Shown here: in pieces, positions 48,116-58,754 of the stretch
Layout: every line of letters starts with the position of its first letter
Numbering within the stretch: the stretch's first letter is position 1
Source of the DNA: Phaseolus vulgaris
Taxonomy: Eukaryota > Streptophyta > Magnoliopsida > Fabales > Fabaceae
Direction of reading: 5' to 3'
Assembly: GCF_000499845.2 (NCBI RefSeq)
Contig: NC_023758.2
Coordinates: 24,835,520 to 24,899,519 of the forward strand
DNA: 64,000 bases
Program-made: the position numbers and the translations under genes
The notes under the pieces: generated by a model
What the model was told of the DNA's origin: nothing
The model's input: only the letters and a program-made list of their open reading frames with translations
The model's database searches: none

Positions 48116-49772
48116 CTAATCTTCTTCTGAACTGTCATCTCTACTCTGGTCTCCTTTATGATGTCCACTGGTAGTAGGATCTGAAGAGCCTGATGCGGGA
48201 TTATTCATTTGAATGTGTTGTAGGATGAGTTGCATCTTCTCATCTTGTTTGCGCATGCGTTCACTTTGCTCTTCATGAGTTTTCATCAATAGCTCCATCT
48301 TTTCTCCAAGTGTCCGCTCCTTGACACGTTTTGTCATAAGTTCATCATTTAACTTTTGAATAATCTCACGCATTTCTTCTATTTGATGGACTACTGGAGC
48401 TTGACTTGCAACAGAGTGAGCACTTGTTGAACTATTAAACCTTTTGCTCAATACACCAAGACCATAGACATTCCCTTTTTTATTTCCACTTCCAACAACA
48501 TCAATGTATATTTCATTGTCATCAATAGAGGCAACATGAGAGTTTTGCGAAGATGCGCTTTCAAGCATTTGCTGTTGTTGGGCTTCTTCTCGACGTTTCT
48601 TATATTTCTCCTGAAAATGAAGTCAAATTGATTATTGCGAAGAAAACATATAGTAAAATTTAAACTATAACAAATTTTAAACATACCGCAAGGTCGCGAG
48701 TCTTGTCATTGACCCATTGTCCAGTCTTCAATTTCTTTGTTCTCTCTACAACCTCCCAAGCAGTTGGTTGTCGTTCAAGCTCTTTAGTCTACATAAATTC
48801 AATAAAAAGATATAATAGATTGTATTTAAATTAAATATAGAAAGAGAAGAAATATAATAATATTACCATTTTCTCAAAGTGAGCTGCGGTAGATATGGAA
48901 CCACCACAGTAGGCTGAGGCTCCCTTCTCAACAGCCCGATTCGCCTTGGCAATAACACTCTTGTTCTGGAATTCTGTAGAACTCCAATGCTGGTCCAAAG
49001 TTGCTCGAACAAGTTGTGGAATCCAGGTCCCCTTATCTTGACCATGCCTAACTTTACTCATAGCATTTTTAAAGATACGGGAGACTTTTGTATCAAAAAT
49101 GGATCTAATGAGTTGGTCTTGTTCCATATCCCACCTATACTCTTTCTGCATGTAAAATAAATTAGAAAAAAAAACATTGTAGAAAAATAAAATATCATTT
49201 TAAATGTAATCATAACTCAAATTACCTTGAACTCTCCAAACCATCTATCTCTAAGCTCAAGACAAACCTTCTTCCAAGTGGGACTGGGTTCATCATATTT
49301 TTGCTTGATGATTCGTGAGATTACATTGGAAGGTCCATTTGCAAGTGAAAAACTATGTTCAAAACATATTGTCAAAATGATATATGAAAATTAGATCATA
49401 TTTACGAATTACAATTAGATTAAAATATACTTACTATCCTCTTTCTGCATGAAGCCAGGGTCTTTGATCAACTACATTGCCAGACTCATTGTCAGGTGTA
49501 AGAGAGTCTTGTATCGGTGAAGGTTGATTCATAGTTGGCTCTGTAGAAAAGGTAGTAGGATTTGATTCTCCTACATGATGTTCAATATCTTGTCCGTGAA
49601 GTGTAGGAAATGGGGCGGCTCCTTCATAAATAGGATGTGTAGACTCCATAGTTGTTGGAAGAACAAACGAAGGGGGAATGTTGGTATTGGGTAAAGATAT
49701 ATCATCAACACGAACACCTCGACCACCACGATTAGGTGGTCTACGACCACCACCTCTACCCCTTGGTGTCAT
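48116..49772 (-). CDS. TnpA-like transposase protein of the CACTA element, intact five-exon gene
   Basis: Exons on the minus strand: 49435-49772, 49226-49352, 49145-48867, 48788-48687 and 48610-48116. All junctions are GT-AG and phases agree. The sum is 1341 nt, 446 residues, without internal stops. The ATG at 49772 follows directly after a plausible acceptor (ACTTGCAG|ATG), so an untranslated first exon may exist. The N-terminus is Arg/Gly-rich (MTPRGRGGGRRPP). The middle matches the plant transposase family of En/Spm elements (PSPTWKKVCLELRDRWFGEF, HGQDKGTWIPQLVRATLDQHW, AYCGGSISTAAHFEKM, WEVVERTKKLK). The C-terminus is a coiled coil (REIIQKLNDELMTKR, EQSERMRKQDEKMQ) and an acidic end. TnpA-type proteins bind subterminal repeats and bring the ends together. 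It could act in trans on sibling elements. Confidence 0.9.
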
Positions 49773-50199
49773 CTGCAAGTAAAAAATATTACATATATAA
49801 GATGTAATTAATACAATAATCAAAGTGGATCAATCAATTTTGAATAAACAAATAAAGTAATCATGATCAAAAGACTCAAACCTGATTGTGTTTTCTACAA
49901 CCAAATATGTCAGTTATCTTCTCTGTTATTCACTACAATTATGGGAAACCACAATAAAATTAATGTTAAACATAATTTGGACAAGGTATACAATCAATTT
50001 TAATGCATGAATTACCGAAGAGGTATCTGTGTCACTGAAATCACTCTCAATGTTATCCTCACTTGAAATGTATTCCTCCTCGTCTTGTTCATCTATGTTT
50101 GTTTCATTTAGTAATTGTATATCTACTTCTTCTCCCCCCATCAACATCAACAAGAGAATCATGAATGAATTATGGATCAACATGTAGCACTACTTCAAG

Positions 50200-51818
50200 T
50201 TGTAGAAGATCATCATCTTGGTATGGAGTGTCATGTTCAACCTCACTTACTGTGTTATCAATGATTCTAATACGAGTTTTTGTTTTAATTACTCCCTACC
50301 AACCTTGGTGTCCCTCTGGATATTTGGTGTAATAAACTTGCTCTGCCTGTTGGGCAAATATGAATGGATCATATGCTTTATTATATCTCCGTGATTCTTT
50401 TACTTGAACGATCCCATAGTTCTTATCTACTTTGGTTCCTATATTAGGAGTATTATCAAACCATTCACACTGGAAGAGAACTACATTCATTATTGGAAAG
50501 CCAGTATACTCCAATTGAATAATATTAGACAATATTCCATAAAAATCTGACTCTGATTGACCATTGGTTCCTCGTACATAAACACCATAGTTAGTGGAAT
50601 TCATGCCTTCACTCCAAAGAACAGTGTGAAATTTGTATCCATTGATAACATAGATAGACCATGATTGAACTTTTCTCTTAGGACCCCATGCTAAGTTAAC
50701 CAATAATGGATCTTCAATATTATTTTCTGGATTTAGAACCTAAACAAAAGATTATAAATTACACAATGTCTATCTAAAAGTAAAATTTGTATAAAAGGCA
50801 AATTAAAAACATACATATTGTTTGAACCATGTAGCAAAATAGGATGAAATGTATTGGCCAATTTGAGCTTCTGAAGCAGTAGGACTAATCTCTCTTAAAT
50901 ATTCAACATAAATACTGCAACAAAGAAATTGATTATTCAAACCTCATGCAACATAATTAACTTTCTTTTCAAATGAGTGAACATTGTCTTACTCAAAGTA
51001 TGGTTGAACCTCTTCACAGTTTTGAAGAACATACAATTGGGCAGCATCAAAGTCTTTTTGATTTAGATAATATGTCATGCATTTTCCGATTTCTCTTCCT
51101 GGATAATTGAAAATTGAAATAGGAGGAGCACGTGAAGAACCCTCGCCTACTTCAAGATTACGAGGGATCCTAGTCCTTCTTGTTTCAACATGATCAAAAT
51201 AATAAAATGAGGCAAATGTAGATGTTTCCTCCACCAAGTAAGCTTCACAAATAGAGCCTTCCACCCTCGCTTTATTTTTTACTTTTTTTTAGGGAGTGTA
51301 AGAACCTAAAAAAAGAATATGGATGTACATAACTTTAAATATTAAATAAATAAACAACAAATATTATAATAGTGATTAGTAATTTTATACCTCTCAAATG
51401 GATACATCCAACGATATTGGACTGGACCACCAACTTTTGCCTCGTAAGGTAGATGAATTGGAAGATGTTCCATGGAATCAAAGAAGCTTGGTGGAAATAT
51501 TTGTTCCAATTTACACAATAACACAAGAATATTTTCTTCCATAACTCTTAGGTGTTCAACATTTAGTGTTGTCGAACTTAATTCTCTGAAGAAAAGACTA
51601 AGTTCAATAAGAACTTTCCAGATTGATTTTGGTAATGCGTCAAATGCAATTGGAAGCAAACGTTGCATGAACACATGACAATCATGACTTTTCATGCCAT
51701 GTAACTTGCCTTGATTAAGGTCAACACATCTACCCAAATTGGAAGCATATCCATCTGGAAGCTTCAGTTCTTTAACCCATTTACAAATCACCAAACCAAA
51801 GTCGAGTAAGTCAGCTTC
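50200..51818 (-). pseudogene. C-terminal part of TnpD-like CACTA transposase (DUF4218 and DUF4216 regions)
   Basis: From the right, on the minus strand: ADLLDFGLVICKWVKELKLPDGY begins abruptly at about 51818. It continues through CHVFMQRLLPIAF, LCKLEQIFPPSFFD and PVQYRWMYPFER, then KARVEGSICEAYLVEE (about 51270), a short exon at about 50820-50916, and a DUF4216-like exon at 50296-50739 (GPKRKVQSWSIYVINGYKFHT, GFPIMNVVLFQCEWFD). An acidic tail follows near 49926-50183. The upstream catalytic transposase domain is absent; at that point the captured TBL fragment begins. TnpD would cut the element ends, so this copy cannot transpose by itself. Confidence 0.85.
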
Positions 51819-52640
51819 TCATATGCCACAACTATATACCTCACCTCATCTTTGCCTTCTTATGTTTTTATCTATTATGAGTTTGATTCTAATGCAATTA
51901 TATCTCGTCATACAATGACAGTCCTAGCAGGTGACAAAAAGGCAGATGAAGAGGTTGTGATTGTGAATGCATCATCATGGATTGATGACAGGTTTGATTT
52001 TGACCCTGAGGAGTGCAATGTTGCCAATGGGAAATGGGTGTTTAACTCTTCAGTAACGTCTCTCTACTCTGACATAAGCTGCCCATATATAGATAGACAG
52101 TTTTCTTGTGTCAAGAATGGGAGGAATGATTCTGACTATCGTCACTGGGAGTGGCAGCCAGAAGATTGCACCTTGCCACGGTAAGTTCCTCACTCCAACT
52201 TGCCAATTGTAATTGTAGAACTTGCTTTATGTATATAAACATTTTTATCATATACATGTATGATTAGTTTATGTAAACTACATTCCAAAATGACTATATT
52301 TTGCAGTTTCAACCCAGAGCTAGCCCTCAAAAAGCTTCAAGGGAAAATACTGCTATTTGTTGGGGATTCACTGCAAAGAAACCAGTGGGAGTCTTTTGTC
52401 TGCTTGGTAGAATGGGTCATACCTCATAAGCATAAATCTATGAGACTAGCTCATTCGGTCTTCACTGCCAAGGTATTGATATATTGATTGAAATGATGGT
52501 CAAATATGTTTACTCAACTCAAACAGCTATTAACTAGAACAAAACTTAGATGCAGTTTTACATATGCTTTTGCTGTTGTTTTCCAATCAGAATTGGAGTT
52601 TCACTTCAATAGACAGAACTAAGATGAAGCTTTAAGAAAA
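51819..52640 (+). pseudogene. captured fragment of a TRICHOME BIREFRINGENCE-LIKE (TBL) gene
   Basis: Two spliceable exons on the plus strand, opposite to the transposase genes. Exon A is about 51931-52180 (CNVANGKWVFNSS, SCPYIDRQFSCVKNGRND, HWEWQPEDCTLPR). Exon B is 52307-52472 (FNPELALKKLQGKILLFVGDSLQRNQWES). The split arginine codon and GT-AG sites agree. This is the PMR5N cysteine-rich part plus the GDS motif of TBL proteins, Golgi polysaccharide O-acetyltransferases. The C-terminal DxxH half is missing, so no active enzyme can be made. The junction with TnpD at about 51818 is sharp. Intron retention shows capture at the DNA level rather than from an mRNA copy. Confidence 0.88.
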
Positions 52641-52699
52641 AAAAAAGCCAAAAGAATACGACTCTAGGGGTAGCTATTTTCAATCAATCATATAGCCAA

Positions 52700-52960
52700 A
52701 ATACAGGCATACCGTTCGCTCGCACCGCTCGCATGCTCGCACCGTTCGCCTCCGCTCACACCGTTCGTCTCCGCTCGGCTCCGCTCACACCTCCGTTCGC
52801 CTCTGTTCGTACCTCCGTTCGTACCACGACCATCACCTACAACTTCCTCCTCCTCCGACCACCGCTGCAGCTTCCTCCTCCTCCGACCACCGCTGTAGCT
52901 TCCTCTGCACCTTTCTTCACTCCTATAAGCAATTTTGGGTATTTCGTGCCCTAACAACAC
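52700..52960. repeat. GC-rich low-complexity block inside the CACTA element
   Basis: Contains repeated CTCGCACCGTTCGCCTCCG-like units, then two nearly identical CTTCCTCCTCCTCCGACCACC units. It contrasts sharply with the AT-rich sequence on both sides. Overlapping open frames on both strands are artefacts of the repeat. The source is unknown. Confidence 0.6.
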
Positions 52961-53529
52961 CTGTACTTCCAAATAACTCCAAAGCTTAAAAAAAACAAAT
53001 TTCAAATTAAAAAATATTAAAAAATATAGCATTTGTGTAAAATTAAAAATAAATATTAAATAAATATTTAAATATCCATGATAGTAAATATGGATATTTT
53101 AATAATTAAAATTTAATAATTAAAAAACTATTTACAATTTAATTCTAAAAATTTATTTATTTTTATAAAATTAAATTTATTTTAAAGATATCATTTTATT
53201 TAAATTTAATTATATAGCATAATTTACTTTTTTTTTAAGGATTACTTTTTATTAATAATAATTTTTTGTTATGTAATTTTATTTAGAATTTTTATTTGAG
53301 CTGATATTTTAAAAAGAATATTTAATAAATTTTATTTAAATTTAAGAAATTACAAATATATTCGACATATATTTTTTAAATAGAAAAAGAAACCAGTAAT
53401 ACAACTAATTATTTTTTAAACGGATGAGTACTCATTAATATTCAAAAGTGTGTGTGATCCTTGTATAGTTTTTTAAAATTAAAATGAATTATTATTATTA
53501 TTAATAGTAGTAAAATAAATAATTATCTT

Positions 53530-54060
53530 TAGCGACCAAAAGAAATTCGGTGGCTAAAAAATAAACGTATTTGGTGGCTGATTCAGTGGTAAAAATAAAC
53601 AATTATATCTAGCGACCGAAACAAAATCGGTGGCTAAAAACTAAATAAATTTGGTGGCTAATTCGGTGGCAAAAATAAACATTTATATTTAGCGACCAAA
53701 AGAAAATCGGTGGCTAAGAAGTAAACATAATCGGTGGCTAATTCGGTGGCAGAAAAAAGCAATAAAATTTAGCGACCGAAATAAAATCGGTGGCTAAAAA
53801 ATAAACATATTCGGTCGCTAATTCGGTTGCAGATATATATTTCCCAATTTATTCGAAACAGCCACCATTTTAGCGACCAATGGTTTTGTCACTCTCATAT
53901 TCGGTCGCAAAACTAACTAACATGATAAATAATTCAGTCGGTCGCTATTTCGGTCGCAGATCTGACACTACGGGTATTTGGTGGCTATTTCGATTGCAAA
54001 TTGCGACCACTAATTTTCGGTCGCTAAATTCGGTGACTAAATTGTTATTTCCTTGTAGTG
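53530..54060. repeat. right subterminal repeat region of the CACTA element
   Basis: Regularly spaced TTTAGCGACCGAAA and AAATCGGTGGCTAA units, in inverted relation to the left end, finishing in TTCCTTGTAGTG. Confidence 0.85.
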
Positions 54061-54560
54061 TTTTTTTCCTTTTTTGCATTTTAGGGTTTTCGATGGTTTA
54101 ATCGTTAATGGTGTTGTTGTTTTTTCAGTATATGGTTTTATGGTTGAAAACCTCAAGATTAACAAAGCACGTAAAAGGTAATGTTTTTGACCTCCTCTTT
54201 TGGTTATTTTTGATAATTTTTTGTTGCGTCCTCTTCTGATTCCATGGTTCATCAAAGGATATCTCCTTTTTACGGTTATATATTCAGTCACCGATTGAAG
54301 ATTTTTGTCCTTTTTTCGATTCTAGGGTTTTCAAGGGTTTAATGTAAAAGGTACTGAGTTTTTACCTTCTCTTTGGATGCATTTGATAATTTTTTGTTGC
54401 GTCCTCTTCTGATTCCATGTTTCATTAAAATATATCTCCTTTTTACGGTTACATTCAGTCACCGATTGAAGATATTTGTTCTTTTTTGCATTCTAGGGTT
54501 TTCCAGGGTTTAATCTTAAAAGGTACTGAGTTTTTACCTTCTCTTTCGATGTTGTTTTCA
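54061..54560 (+). repeat. tandem copies of a roughly 165-bp unit upstream of the B3 gene
   Basis: TTTTTTGTTGCGTCCTCTTC, then TCAGTCACCGATTGAAGAT, then CTAGGGTTTTC.AGGGTTTAAT occur twice at about 54205-54370 and 54375-54545. An older copy was split by the CACTA element (left half before 47338, right half after 54060). Runs of GGGTTT and CT-rich DNA suggest old leader or intron sequence. No ORF is accepted. Confidence 0.75.
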
Positions 54561-54664
54561 TTTTGATTTTTTCCTCTTTCATATTGATGTTCATAAACAT
54601 TTTTTTGGTAAAGTCTAATATTTATGCGAAGGAATTTTTTGTTTATTTGTTTCTAGGCTTCTCG

Positions 54665-55499
54665 TCTAAGGACCGAGAAAAATAGTCTTAGAGTAGAAAT
54701 GGTACAATTAAAATGGCACCTGAATATTTTATTATTAAAGTGAAAAGGCTATATAAATAGAAATTTAGTTATTCAGGTTTCATTTTAAAAAGAACTATCA
54801 TCTCTCTAAAAACTCCTTTTTCCTTTCCTCTGCCTTCTCTCTAAAATCCCGACCTCCTCGCTCATCTGTTTGACGATCGGAGTCCACCATTGGACTCCTG
54901 GCAGCGAGATCTACAATATTGACCGATCAGAATCTTTCATAGAGTATGTTCATTTTTGTTCCCTTTTTCCTTTCCTCTCCCTTCTCTCTTAGATTCTGAC
55001 CTCCTCTTTCGTCAGTTTGATGATCAGAGTCTGCCATTGGACTCCTGGCAGTGAACAGTACAAGATTGACCGATCAAAATCTTAGATAGAGTAAGTTCAT
55101 TCTTGGCTCTTTTTCCTTTGAGTTAGTTTTGATCTGGTTGGGTTGCCTTTTAATTTAAGTTTGCATGTGAGGTTTTTATCTTCAGAATTAGTCTTTGTTA
55201 GCTCAGGGTCCTAGTGATGTAGTTAGATTTGTGATCAGGACTCTGTGGTGCAGGTTAGGGTATCCTTAAGCTTTTGGTGGGTTTGGAGCTCTTAGTGAGC
55301 ATATGCTAAAGTCCAGGTAAGGGAAGCTAGTTTAAAATCTTCAATAGAACCCTAGGTTAGAAGATTTGAATGTGAGTGTGACGTGGTCACAAATTCCAAA
55401 TTTTGTTGCAAGATTTCTTGTTTTGAGTAGATTGTAGTTTAATTGAAAGTGTTGTGATTGAGAATTGGTTGTTTGATTTAAATGGTTGTAGAATTAGAA

Positions 55500-55533
<34 letters not shown>

Positions 55534-56991
55534 TGGAGATAATAACTCAATGATTCAATGAGAGTGATTGTATCATGCTGAACAGGAACTACCAATGTAA
55601 TGTGTAGATTTATAATTTATGAATCGAATGAGATGTTGATTTATAATCTGATAGGTATATTAAGTTATGCAGACTTTTTCTGCATATTTCGCCCAAGCTA
55701 GCAAGTTCTAACTCAAGCTAGAAAATTATGGGTGCTCTGTGGAGGATTTTAGCTCAAGCTAGCGAATTCTAGCTCAAGCTAAAATTCTGGGTGCTCTCTG
55801 GAGGATTTTAGCCCAAGCTAGCGAATTTTAGCTCAAGCTAAAATTCTGGGTGCTCTCTGGTGGATTTTAGCTTAAGCTAGCGAATTCTAGCTCAAGCTAA
55901 AGTCTAAAAAAAATAATAAAATAATAATAAATAAATAAAAATAAAATATATATTAAACTAATTTTTATTTGCTTTTAAAAGATTGATTTATTTATTTCTA
56001 TATAGTTTTTCTTATAAAGTATGTAAACTTTTATTTCATGTATAGTTAATTGAAAATCTCTTTAATTAGACATTTATATGATTAGTCAATAAATTGTTGT
56101 GTATTTTGGAAATTTTAAACATTGGTATGATTTGATTGTTTGATGGTGGATATTTTGAGGTTCAAAATATGAATTCTAATCAAGACATAGTATTTTCAGG
56201 AAGGAAAATACCGTGTTAAGATTGTTTAGGATGTGCATTGACTAGGGATTCGTCTAGAAGGAGATATCCTGACTCTCCTGAGATAATGGAATCACATAGA
56301 TGAAGTTATTCAGGTGGTGAGAGTCGAAGGAGGTTCATATGAGTGGGTAAGTTGTTTGAAAGATAATTAACTTGACCTGTTATATGAATTAACCCTGTCA
56401 TACTAGGAGAGAGATGATATTGAGATTAATTATGCGCATAGATGTGTGGATTTCACAGTGATGTAGTATGACAGGTGCAGATCTCTGAGTCTAAGTCAAC
56501 GCACGAGTCTTCTGGAAGTAGAGTCAAGTGTCTATGTGTTATGAGTCAGTAGAAGTCTGACATGAGAAAGATGAATATTGAAATTGTTGATAGACACTTG
56601 ATGGTTATGTGAAATGCATGAGAAATGATGAATTTATGTGGATGTTTAAACTCATATTTGTGTTATAAGTTTTAAAAATACCTAGCTTACCCTTTGTTTT
56701 GTTTTGTGGTTGTTTTTCTTTGATCTGTGATGATCGTGTATTTTACACGGGAGCAGATGATGTTACAGGTGATAAAGTTTCTCGGTGAGAAGATGGATAA
56801 TGGAAAATGTTTATTTTTCTTTTGAAATTTTGTTTTAAATTTTATGTAAATGTTTCAAGTCTTATAAAGAGAGATAATTTGAAACATTATAATAATGAAA
56901 TTTTAGATATATTTGTATTATGTTTATATATTTATTTTAATATTTCATACAGATTATGGTTATAGATATGGGAAAATATAGGGATGTTACA
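54665..56991 (+). repeat. solo LTR (2.3 kb), copy A
   Basis: Flanked by TCTCG at 54660-54664 and 56992-56996, so it is an independent solo LTR. It begins TCTAAGG (first G changed compared with TGTAAGG in copy B) and ends GGGATGTTACA. A TATA box (CTATATAAATAG) lies about 85 bp inside. It contains four 59-bp units with AGCTCAAGCTAGCGAATT at about 55690-55903 and a roughly 125-bp duplication near its start. It is probably a gypsy-type LTR; no coding part is present. Confidence 0.9.
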
Positions 56992-57598
56992 TCTCGGTTC
57001 AAAATTTCTAGGTTTGTTTCCTGCTATTCTGATTGCATTGTTAATTTAATTCATATTGATGTTCATTCTGATTTTGTTCTCTTTCACACTGCCTTCAAAA
57101 TATAAATAATGTTGTTTTTTTATATATTTTTTGCAGTAAGTAATCATTATGAGAACATTAAAGTAAAGAGATTCTGATAAATTTAAATTTTTTATATATT
57201 ATTTTATACTGACACCGTTTTGTATTCTTTATTCTTTGTCAAGTAATCATTATCATATAGTATTATTATTATTAATTATATTCTGGATGCTTCTCTTTTC
57301 TTTATACACTGCCTTCAACATATTAAAGTATAGGGATTATGAGTAATTTTTAATATATACGGTGCCCGTTTTGGTTTTCCCATATATTGTGACTGTACTG
57401 TGCTTTATACACTACTTTCAAGATCATAATATTTTCTTTCCAGATTTACTGCAGCAAGTAATCATTATATATTACATTATATTATATATTGTAGCCTTTT
57501 TCTATTCTTTAAACCCTGATTTAAACCCATTCATTTATTATTCAGAGTCCTACTTCCTTTCCCACTTTCTTACTTCTGTTGTTCTATTATTCACTGCC
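56992..57598 (+). promoter_or_regulatory. B3 gene upstream region
   Basis: AT-rich DNA between solo LTR A and the presumed first exon. It is continuous with 54560-54664 once the LTR is removed. No clear TATA box is assigned. The LTR's own TATA box lies about 2.8 kb upstream. Confidence 0.3.
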
Positions 57599-58473
57599 AT
57601 GGCGCCCAATGCTGAAGAAATTATTAGACTTGACACACGAGGTCTGTTTTGTTCAATGAACATCCGCGGTGAAATATGTATTTTTTGTGGGTATTTTCTT
57701 AATTTTTTACTTTTATACATTTTCTACAATTGCTTAATTTTTTTTATTTTTTTCAAAATTTCTAGCTTGGGTATGTTGATCGTGCATTTGCTATTGAGTT
57801 TCAAAAAGAACTTGGTGAAGAGTGGACCCTTGCAGATAGCGCAGGGAATGTACATATAGTAGAATATAACCAAGATTTGTTGTCGCCACAAATCATGACA
57901 GGGTGGTGGACTTTGGCTGATTTTTATGGGTTTGAAGGGGATCACACTATCTTATTCCGTTATGTAGGCCAAAACGCTTTCCATATAACCGTTTATATGG
58001 AAGATGTCCCTGAAATTTATTTCAATAGTTATTTGGAAGAAATTGAAGGGAGGAAATCGTTGACCATTGGTCCCTTTCACCATTTTTCCATTAATTTGAC
58101 TCCGGTAGACGTAAATGCAAGTTCTCTGGTGAGTTTATCATTGATTTGACTGTTATATTGTATTCTTTTTTGTTTACTTACTATTTTGATTTTATTGAAG
58201 GGTATATCTCCTGCATTTTCTGAATATCTTCGCCAAGGTAGATTCAAAATGGTTACGCTGCATGGACTATTGAAGGATGTTGAATGCAAGGTTTTAAAAC
58301 GAAGGTTTCCTTATAGAACCATCAAAATTGGTAGCGGCTGGAAGAATTTTTGTCGTCGTCATTCTTTTCGTCCAGGCCAGAAAATTATCTTTGAGTGCGA
58401 TAGCAGGAACCCATCTTCTCATATCAGGGTTTTGTTGTTGATGACAAGTTTTGAGGACAATTTTTTATGTTAA
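57599..58473 (+). CDS. B3 DNA-binding domain protein (two B3-like domains)
   Basis: Secure exons are 57766-58128 (121 codons) and 58201-58473 (91 codons with stop), joined in phase 0 by GTGAGT...TTGAAG. The first encodes a B3-like fold (GEEWTLADSAGN, WWTLADFYGFEGDHTILFRY, FHITVY). The second encodes another (RFKMVTLHGLLKDVECKVL, SGWKNFCRRHSFRPGQKIIF). Such proteins are plant transcription-factor relatives that bind DNA in the nucleus, with REM-type arrays often duplicated in legumes. The start is uncertain: the ATG at 57599 (MAPNAEEIIRLDTRG) gives a likely first exon, but no GT donor in it is in phase with CTTGGGTAT at 57766. The exon may lie further upstream, or the gene may be damaged. It lies between two solo LTRs. 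Confidence 0.72.
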
Positions 58474-58754
58474 CAAGTCTTTTAAGTTTTTTGTTATGCT
58501 TTTAGGCTAAACCTTTCTAGTCGTTGTTTTTAAACGAAGACAAATATTTAATTTTGTTTGTTATTTGTTAAGTATTTGTTAAGTATTACTTAATTTTTGT
58601 TAATTTACTTTATTTTTCGTTGTATTCGTTTCCTACTGTATGCATAGATAACGTCTTAGATTGTTCATTCACTATCCCAAATTTTTTCATCAGAACGCGT
58701 AAGAGTCAAATATTATAAATTACATGTTTAACAAATCAAATAATTCAGAGCTAG

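Larger units (their letters stand above)
47338..54060 (-). mobile_element. CACTA (En/Spm) DNA transposon carrying a captured host gene fragment
   Basis: The termini are CACTACAAAAAAAATC at 47338 and ATTTCCTTGTAGTG ending at 54060, both with the CACTA signature. TTT adjoins both ends as a possible 3-bp target duplication. Joining the flanks restores a sequence also present nearby in tandem copies, which confirms both ends. Subterminal regions (47340-47890 and 53530-54050) are full of short TTAGCGACCGAAAT-type repeats in both orientations. Inside are an intact TnpA-like gene, the 3' part of TnpD, a captured TBL fragment, and AT-rich and GC-rich filler. Without the TnpD catalytic part it is non-autonomous, but its TnpA and ends look usable. 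Confidence 0.92.

Noticed and set aside
52688..53032. 114-codon minus-strand ORF and overlapping plus-strand ORF
   Set aside because: Both come from the GC-rich low-complexity block inside the CACTA element and lack domain features.
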